A stretch of 26,661 nt of DNA from Lawsonibacter sp. (GTDB lineage Bacteria > Bacillota > Clostridia > Oscillospirales > Oscillospiraceae): NCBI GenBank assembly GCA_022798855.1, contig JAAWNI010000004.1:1-26661 (forward strand), in the 5' to 3' direction. The notes beneath the pieces are model-generated. The model was not told the DNA's origin and did no database searches. It saw only the letters and a list, made by a program, of their open reading frames with translations. Below, piece after piece: positions 22,208 through 26,661 of the stretch. A program made the position numbers and the translations under genes. Each line of letters starts with the position of its first letter. Positions within the stretch are counted from its first letter, which is position 1.

Positions 22208-25200
22208 TTATAAACTGTATTTCCCCGTAAAAAATTCCCAGGCGGTTCGATAGTCCCGCTCCCGGTCGCAGCGGTCAAAGGGGGCGGTGTACGCCACCTC
22301 CCGCTCCACCGGACCGCCGGGGAGGACGTCCTCCGCCACGACACGGCGGAAGGTCTGTCCGGCGGGCGCGCCCTTCATCTCCTGCTCGAACTCCTGGCGC
22401 TTGACCCCCACGCCGGTGAGGGCGTGGTTTTTGGCGTAGACGATCTGTCCGGCGGCGTCGTAATAGGTATCCCGCTCGTGCTGCTGGAGGGTGGGGAACT
22501 GGATCCGGTAGGCCGACAGGAGCTGTTCCAGGGTCATCCCCAGCATCATTGCCGCCAGCACATCCAGCTCCACCAGGGCCTGGCGGCGGGCGTAGGCCGT
22601 CCGCAGGGGGGTGTCCATCCCCCAGGCCCGGGAGAGCCGCCGGAAGCGCCCGGGGTCCAGCCGGGGGTCCTCCCTGGACCAGCCCGCCCTTTGAAAGCCC
22701 TCCTCATAGACCCGGCCCCAGAAGGGGGCGTAGTGCTCCGTCAGGCAGTTGAGAAGGGCCGCCCGGCACATCAGCTCCACCGCCAGGGGGTGTTTCTGGT
22801 CCAGCAGGGGGAGCATCCCCGCCGTGTTCATCTGTAGGTTGCCCTTGCCGCACACCTTGATGAAAAAGTCATAGGGCAGGGAGCAGAAGGCCCCCAGGGC
22901 CATGAGTAGGGTTTGCTCCCTGGCGAAGGCGAAGCCGATGATTCCGTTGGTGTGGCCCATCTGGGGCGGGATCAGGGCGGCCATCAGGGTGCGCTCCCCC
23001 TCGATGTCCACCATCTTCCGGCAGGCCAGGCGGTACTCCTGGGTGTACTTAGTGCCCCAGGAGGTGGTGGGGGCCCGCCTCTGGTACTCCTCCGCCGGAC
23101 AGCTGGGGCTGTAGTTGGTCCGCTGGATATAGTCCCCGGGGATTATGGCCAGGTCCACGCTGGTATTGTCGTTGTTGCCGCCGCAGTTCCGGTTGGAGCA
23201 GTTGAAGAGGGGGTTCGCCGTTCCGATGTGGGCCCCGGAGAGGATGGTTTCCGCCAGGGGGCCGAAGCGCACGTCCCTGGTGATGGTGCCGTCCTTCTGG
23301 GCGTTGGTTTCGTCCCAGAGCATGGACACCGCCAGCCGGAGGCCCAGGCCGGCCAGCTTTTTTCGCTGGCGGTCGAAGCACCGCAGGATATCCAGCAGCT
23401 CCCCGGCGTAAAGGCTCATCAGCCGGGCGGAGCGCCAATCGCCGCCGCCGTCCAGAATCCTGGCGAAGAGGGACAGCTCCTTTTTCCCGATCTTCGTGAT
23501 CCTGCCCCGCTGGCCCTTTAAAACACGCTTTCCCTCCGGGTCCTTGATGCGGACCGGGCCCCCGGCGTCGTTTTCATAGCACTCGTCCACCGTCTGGGCG
23601 GTGTAGAGGTTGACGATCTGCTCAAAGGAGTAGGCCTCCCGGTTGGCGTACACGTTCAGGCCGAACTCCCGGCTGGAGTGGACGTCCGGGAAGAGCTTCA
23701 TGGCGTTGCTGAACCGGAAGTGCTTTCTCAGCCTGGCGTTCAGCTCCCTCCGGATGTCCACCCCCTTGGCGTCGTTGAACACGCTCTCCGGGTGGATCAG
23801 GGCGAAGACGCCACCGGCGTTGGTATAGGTCCAGGCCTGGGGCAGAAAGCACTCGTACAGGTTCCCCTGCAAGCCCCGGAGGGCGGGGTAGTTCTGGACG
23901 GCGTTGATGTAGTTCTGCTGGGCCGCGATGGACTCGTACTCCTTAAAATACATGCGCCTGGTGTCCGCGTCGGCCAGGGCGGCGTCCCGCTGCTGGGTGG
24001 TCTGGGCGGCGGTGAGGTTCCGCACCGCGAACAGGGGCTGGCTGTCGGACAGGACCTCTTTCTCCTCCCAGGTCAGCTTGACCCAGGGGGGATTGCCCAG
24101 CACCAGGTCAAAGCCGCCCCGGTCCTCAAACAGGTCGGCGAACTCCAGCTCCCAGTGCAGGAACCGGTTCTCCCCGGCGATCTGACGCACCAGCTCCAGC
24201 CTGGGCCGCGGCCCGGGGAGGTCCGCCGCCCTCCTGTCTCCAAAGGCATCCACGGGGCCGTTCAGGATCAAGTCCATCTCAGACAGGAACTGTGCCCGGG
24301 TGGGCAGGAGGTCCGCCCGGCTGATGGGCCAGAACCACAGGGCGCACCAGTAATCCATGGCGGATTTCAGGCAGGCATAGGGTCCAGCGCCGCACCCCTC
24401 CCGGGAGCGGTACAGCTTTTGATAGGCCATGTCTTTCTCCCGGACGGTGGGGCGGCTGGCGGCCTTCTCCCCAGGCTGGCCGTAGACGGCCAGGGGGGCG
24501 GAGGTCTGCCGGGCAACCTCCCGCAGGAGCTCCGCCGCCTGCTTCCATAGCTCGTCCACCCTCCGGGACAGCGCCAAAGCGGTCCGGACCTCCCCCTCGG
24601 AGAAGGGGGCGGTGAAGGCCGCCCTCCAGGCCTTGATGGCCTTGACCTCCTCCGGGGCCAGGGACTTGATGGCCCGGCCCCTGTAGTTGGCCATGCCGGG
24701 GTCGCCGGTGAAGAAGTGGTAGACCTGCGGCTCCGACCCTCGTCCGGCCCCCAGGGGGGCCCGCACGGGGGCGGACTCATACCAGGCCCCCTGGAGCTGG
24801 GCGGCGGTGTAGCACTGCCTCCGCCCGCCGATGAGGGCGTTGCCGCAGACCAGCCGGGAGCCGAACCAGGGGATAAAGCCGCCGCAGATGGTGTTCAACC
24901 ACAGGGACGCCTCCGCCAGCTCCACCGCCACCGGATTCAGGTCCACCCCGTACACGTTCCGGCCGGCGATGTACATTTTCACCTGTTGGAGCCGGTTGAA
25001 CCGCTCCCCCTGGGGGATTTCCTCCCCCAGCTCCCGCTGCTTCCTGTCCAGATAGGCTTCCGCCAGCTGGTTGACGGCCTCGTTCAGGAAGGCGGCGCTG
25101 CCCATGGCCGGTTCGCAGAGCTTCAGGTCCAGAATCTGGTCAGCGGTCCTGCCCTCCAAAAGCTCCTTCAGGGCGTATTTCACCAGGCACCTGGCCAGCG

Positions 25201-26377
25201 TCTCCGGAGTGTAGTAGGAGGCGGATTTTTCCCGCCCCCGTCCGGCCAGGCGGTAGATGAATTCCCCCTTCTCATACCGGCGGAGCTGCCCCCGCTTCTC
25301 CCCGGCCGTGTACCGGACCCGCTCCTCCTCGTGGTAGCCGGACAGCTTATCCTCGGTGACGAAATAGCCCGCGTCCAGCTGGTTGGAGCCGTCCTGCCTG
25401 CGCTTGACCTCGTACAGGGCGTCCCGGGCGATGAAGCCCCGGTAGGACAGCAGGGCTTCGTAGGCCGCGCCCAGCTGGTTGATGCCCAGGCTGGCGTAGG
25501 AAATGCGGCTCCGTCGGCCCTTCCCCCGCCCGGCAGGCCGGGTGCCGCTCATCAGGCGGACGATCCGCAGCATGGCCTTGTTGCGCAGCCGGGCGGACTG
25601 GAGCATGGGGGTAGACTCCGGGTCAAAGACGCGGGCGGCCAGCGGGGGGATGATGAAGGCGTCGTTTAGGGGGCCGGCGTCCATCATGGCGTTCAGCTCC
25701 TCCGACCCGCCGGGGCAGCCCTCATAGATCAGCCGAAAGAGCTTGGACAGCGTCTCGTGGACATAGAAGCCCTCCTCCACGGCGGAGTCCTCCTCCCGGA
25801 GGGCGTCCGCCAGGTCCCGCAGGCTCTCCAGGGAGTAGCTTTTGGCGTAGGCCTGGACTTTCATGGGGGCGAAGCCCAGCTCCCGCCGGGCCTCGATAAA
25901 CAGCACAAAGAGCATCCTGTACATATACCGCATGCATTGGACGGTCAGCGCCTCCGGGTCCACCGGGTCCCGCTCCAGGTCCCGGCCCAGGCGGCGGGCC
26001 ATGTCGTAGAGCACCTCGCCGCCCAGCAGCTCGACGCACTCCCGCAGGGCAAATTTCAGGTCCTGGGATATCCTCGAAGCGCTGCGCTGGGCCGCGCCGC
26101 GGGACTCGTCGATCCCATGGGTGCAGTACTCCACATCCCGTTTCAACGTGTCGGAGCCGATTGCAAGCTGGCCCTCCCGGAAAAAACGGGAATCCTCCGG
26201 GGCCACCGGGATGACCTCCTCCAGATCCTCTAAAAAGATGGCGTCCCGGCCCTTGACCAGAGGGGATATCCCAATACAGTGCAGGCTCTGCCTGTCCAAA
26301 TCGTTCCGCTCCACCTTTCTGATGACCCACTCCTCATCGCGGATCATGACCCGCGTACCCGGTGAATATCCCGGCAT
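22208..26377 (-). CDS. Large N6-adenine DNA methyltransferase, class 1 DISARM DrmMI-like, with extra N-terminal domain, 1389 aa
   Basis: Expected to transfer a methyl group from S-adenosylmethionine to adenine in host DNA, as the self-marking enzyme of an anti-phage system. ATG 26377 has AGGGGG 7 nt upstream. Residues 385-391 (SASYYTPE) begin the methylase core; motif I is CEPAMGSAAFLNEA (421-434), the acidic binding residue lies in GVDLNPVAVELAEASLWLNT (477-496), and the catalytic motif IV is NPPW (762-765 in LVLGNPPWVKL). Blocks such as SYASLGINQLGAAYEALLSY (293-312) resemble DrmMI-type proteins as I remember them. Residues 1-65 (GTRVMIRDEEWVIRKVE, then GISPLVKGRDAIFLEDLEEV) look like the start of DrmD helicases. 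PglX of BREX is a less likely alternative. No nuclease or helicase motif is seen. Repeats flank it on both sides. Confidence 0.8.
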   Translation of the reverse strand: MPGYSPGTRVMIRDEEWVIRKVERNDLDRQSLHCIGISPLVKGRDAIFLEDLEEVIPVAPEDSRFFREGQLAIGSDTLKRDVEYCTHGIDESRGAAQRSASRISQDLKFALRECVELLGGEVLYDMARRLGRDLERDPVDPEALTVQCMRYMYRMLFVLFIEARRELGFAPMKVQAYAKSYSLESLRDLADALREEDSAVEEGFYVHETLSKLFRLIYEGCPGGSEELNAMMDAGPLNDAFIIPPLAARVFDPESTPMLQSARLRNKAMLRIVRLMSGTRPAGRGKGRRSRISYASLGINQLGAAYEALLSYRGFIARDALYEVKRRQDGSNQLDAGYFVTEDKLSGYHEEERVRYTAGEKRGQLRRYEKGEFIYRLAGRGREKSASYYTPETLARCLVKYALKELLEGRTADQILDLKLCEPAMGSAAFLNEAVNQLAEAYLDRKQRELGEEIPQGERFNRLQQVKMYIAGRNVYGVDLNPVAVELAEASLWLNTICGGFIPWFGSRLVCGNALIGGRRQCYTAAQLQGAWYESAPVRAPLGAGRGSEPQVYHFFTGDPGMANYRGRAIKSLAPEEVKAIKAWRAAFTAPFSEGEVRTALALSRRVDELWKQAAELLREVARQTSAPLAVYGQPGEKAASRPTVREKDMAYQKLYRSREGCGAGPYACLKSAMDYWCALWFWPISRADLLPTRAQFLSEMDLILNGPVDAFGDRRAADLPGPRPRLELVRQIAGENRFLHWELEFADLFEDRGGFDLVLGNPPWVKLTWEEKEVLSDSQPLFAVRNLTAAQTTQQRDAALADADTRRMYFKEYESIAAQQNYINAVQNYPALRGLQGNLYECFLPQAWTYTNAGGVFALIHPESVFNDAKGVDIRRELNARLRKHFRFSNAMKLFPDVHSSREFGLNVYANREAYSFEQIVNLYTAQTVDECYENDAGGPVRIKDPEGKRVLKGQRGRITKIGKKELSLFARILDGGGDWRSARLMSLYAGELLDILRCFDRQRKKLAGLGLRLAVSMLWDETNAQKDGTITRDVRFGPLAETILSGAHIGTANPLFNCSNRNCGGNNDNTSVDLAIIPGDYIQRTNYSPSCPAEEYQRRAPTTSWGTKYTQEYRLACRKMVDIEGERTLMAALIPPQMGHTNGIIGFAFAREQTLLMALGAFCSLPYDFFIKVCGKGNLQMNTAGMLPLLDQKHPLAVELMCRAALLNCLTEHYAPFWGRVYEEGFQRAGWSREDPRLDPGRFRRLSRAWGMDTPLRTAYARRQALVELDVLAAMMLGMTLEQLLSAYRIQFPTLQQHERDTYYDAAGQIVYAKNHALTGVGVKRQEFEQEMKGAPAGQTFRRVVAEDVLPGGPVEREVAYTAPFDRCDRERDYRTAWEFFTGKYSL

Positions 26378-26421
26378 TCAACCGCCCCCTAAATAGCCCA
26401 CATTAAAAATGTTTTTCTTAC

Positions 26422-26450
26422 ATTATAACATGTATCTTGTCAAATCCCAA
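26422..26450 (-). promoter_or_regulatory. Extended -10 promoter of the methyltransferase gene
   Basis: Minus-strand TGTTATAAT (TATAAT at 26422-26427), with TTGGGA at 26445-26450 spaced 17 bp as a weak -35. A perfect TTGACA at 26438-26443 is only 10 bp from the -10 and cannot pair with it. Confidence 0.55.
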
Positions 26451-26474
26451 GAGCCCTGCGTCCAATCAGGTTTT

Positions 26475-26573
26475 ATGTCTACCAAATGTCTACCAAAAAA
26501 TGGCGTCAAAGCCTTGGGGCACAAGGGATTGGAAAAACCTCCCTGGAGGGCTGGTCTACCAGATGTCTACCAA
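26475..26573. repeat. Two pairs of tandem 11-bp repeats, candidate integrase arm sites
   Basis: ATGTCTACCAA occurs at 26475-26485 and 26486-26496 (exact tandem) and again at 26563-26573, directly preceded by the relative TGGTCTACCAG at 26552-26562. The pairs are 55 bp apart. Tandem ~11-bp sites near element ends are typical arm-type sites of tyrosine recombinases. The remainder to 26661 is AT-rich with no gene that I can support. Confidence 0.6.
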
Positions 26574-26661
26574 TTTTACTTTTTTACGTCAAACGCGCCT
26601 GTTTTAATGAATTTTCTCCGGTTTTTCTTAACTTTCAAACCCTATGCAAGGGGCGTGACAC

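Noticed and set aside
26422..26443. TTGACA at 26438-26443 with TATAAT at 26422-26427 as one promoter
   Set aside because: The spacer is 10 bp, far below the usable 15-19 bp; an extended -10 with a weak -35 at 17 bp fits better.
26574..26661. A gene tail at the right edge (minus-strand frame ending TGA near 26627)
   Set aside because: Only about 10 codons would be visible; an integrase C-terminus is imaginable but cannot be supported.

Overview
This window looks like a chromosomal segment from a high-GC gut Clostridium of the Oscillospiraceae type (Flavonifractor, Pseudoflavonifractor or Intestinimonas-like). The grounds are GC-rich third codon positions, Firmicutes-style promoters (often with extended -10 TGn) and AGGAGG ribosome sites, a clostridial SLH-domain secreted protein, a YesM/YesN-type two-component pair, and dispersed palindromic repeats of a kind I associate with this group. 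The genus is an inference.

Layout. 1-6400 holds a partial TraB/GumN-like secreted protein, a 60-residue ribbon-helix-helix regulator, a probable Fe-S L-cysteine desulfidase (CyuA/UPF0597), a repeat-filled gap of about 520 bp, an SLH-domain secreted protein, an unrecognised 175-residue protein and a membrane protein carrying two CmpB-like halves. 6600-8950 holds guaA (GMP synthase) and a low-GC orphan gene, closed by a strong bidirectional terminator.

8951-21852 is a galactose/glucose module. On the minus strand are two transcription units. The first is a sensory operon: YesN-type response regulator, Cache-type histidine kinase, membrane-anchored binding protein, and a lipoprotein that keeps the MglB sugar-binding residues. 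The second is the transporter operon mglB-mglA-mglC plus a previously uncalled 58-residue membrane protein overlapping mglC. Diverging from mglB on the plus strand are galK and galT, which start the Leloir pathway. No galE or galM is in the window. The likely logic is that the sensor operon detects galactose or glucose outside the cell, the regulator turns on the mgl/gal divergent promoters, Mgl imports the sugar, and GalK and GalT convert it to galactose-1-phosphate and then UDP-galactose.

21853-26661 holds nested palindromic repeats, then a 1389-residue N6-adenine methyltransferase resembling the class 1 DISARM enzyme DrmMI. Its first ~65 residues look like the start of the partner helicase DrmD. 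Upstream of it, two pairs of tandem 11-bp repeats resemble integrase arm sites, so the right edge may be the border of a defence island. No other DISARM gene is visible here.

At least two families of dispersed inverted-repeat elements (here called A and B) fill most of the longer gaps.
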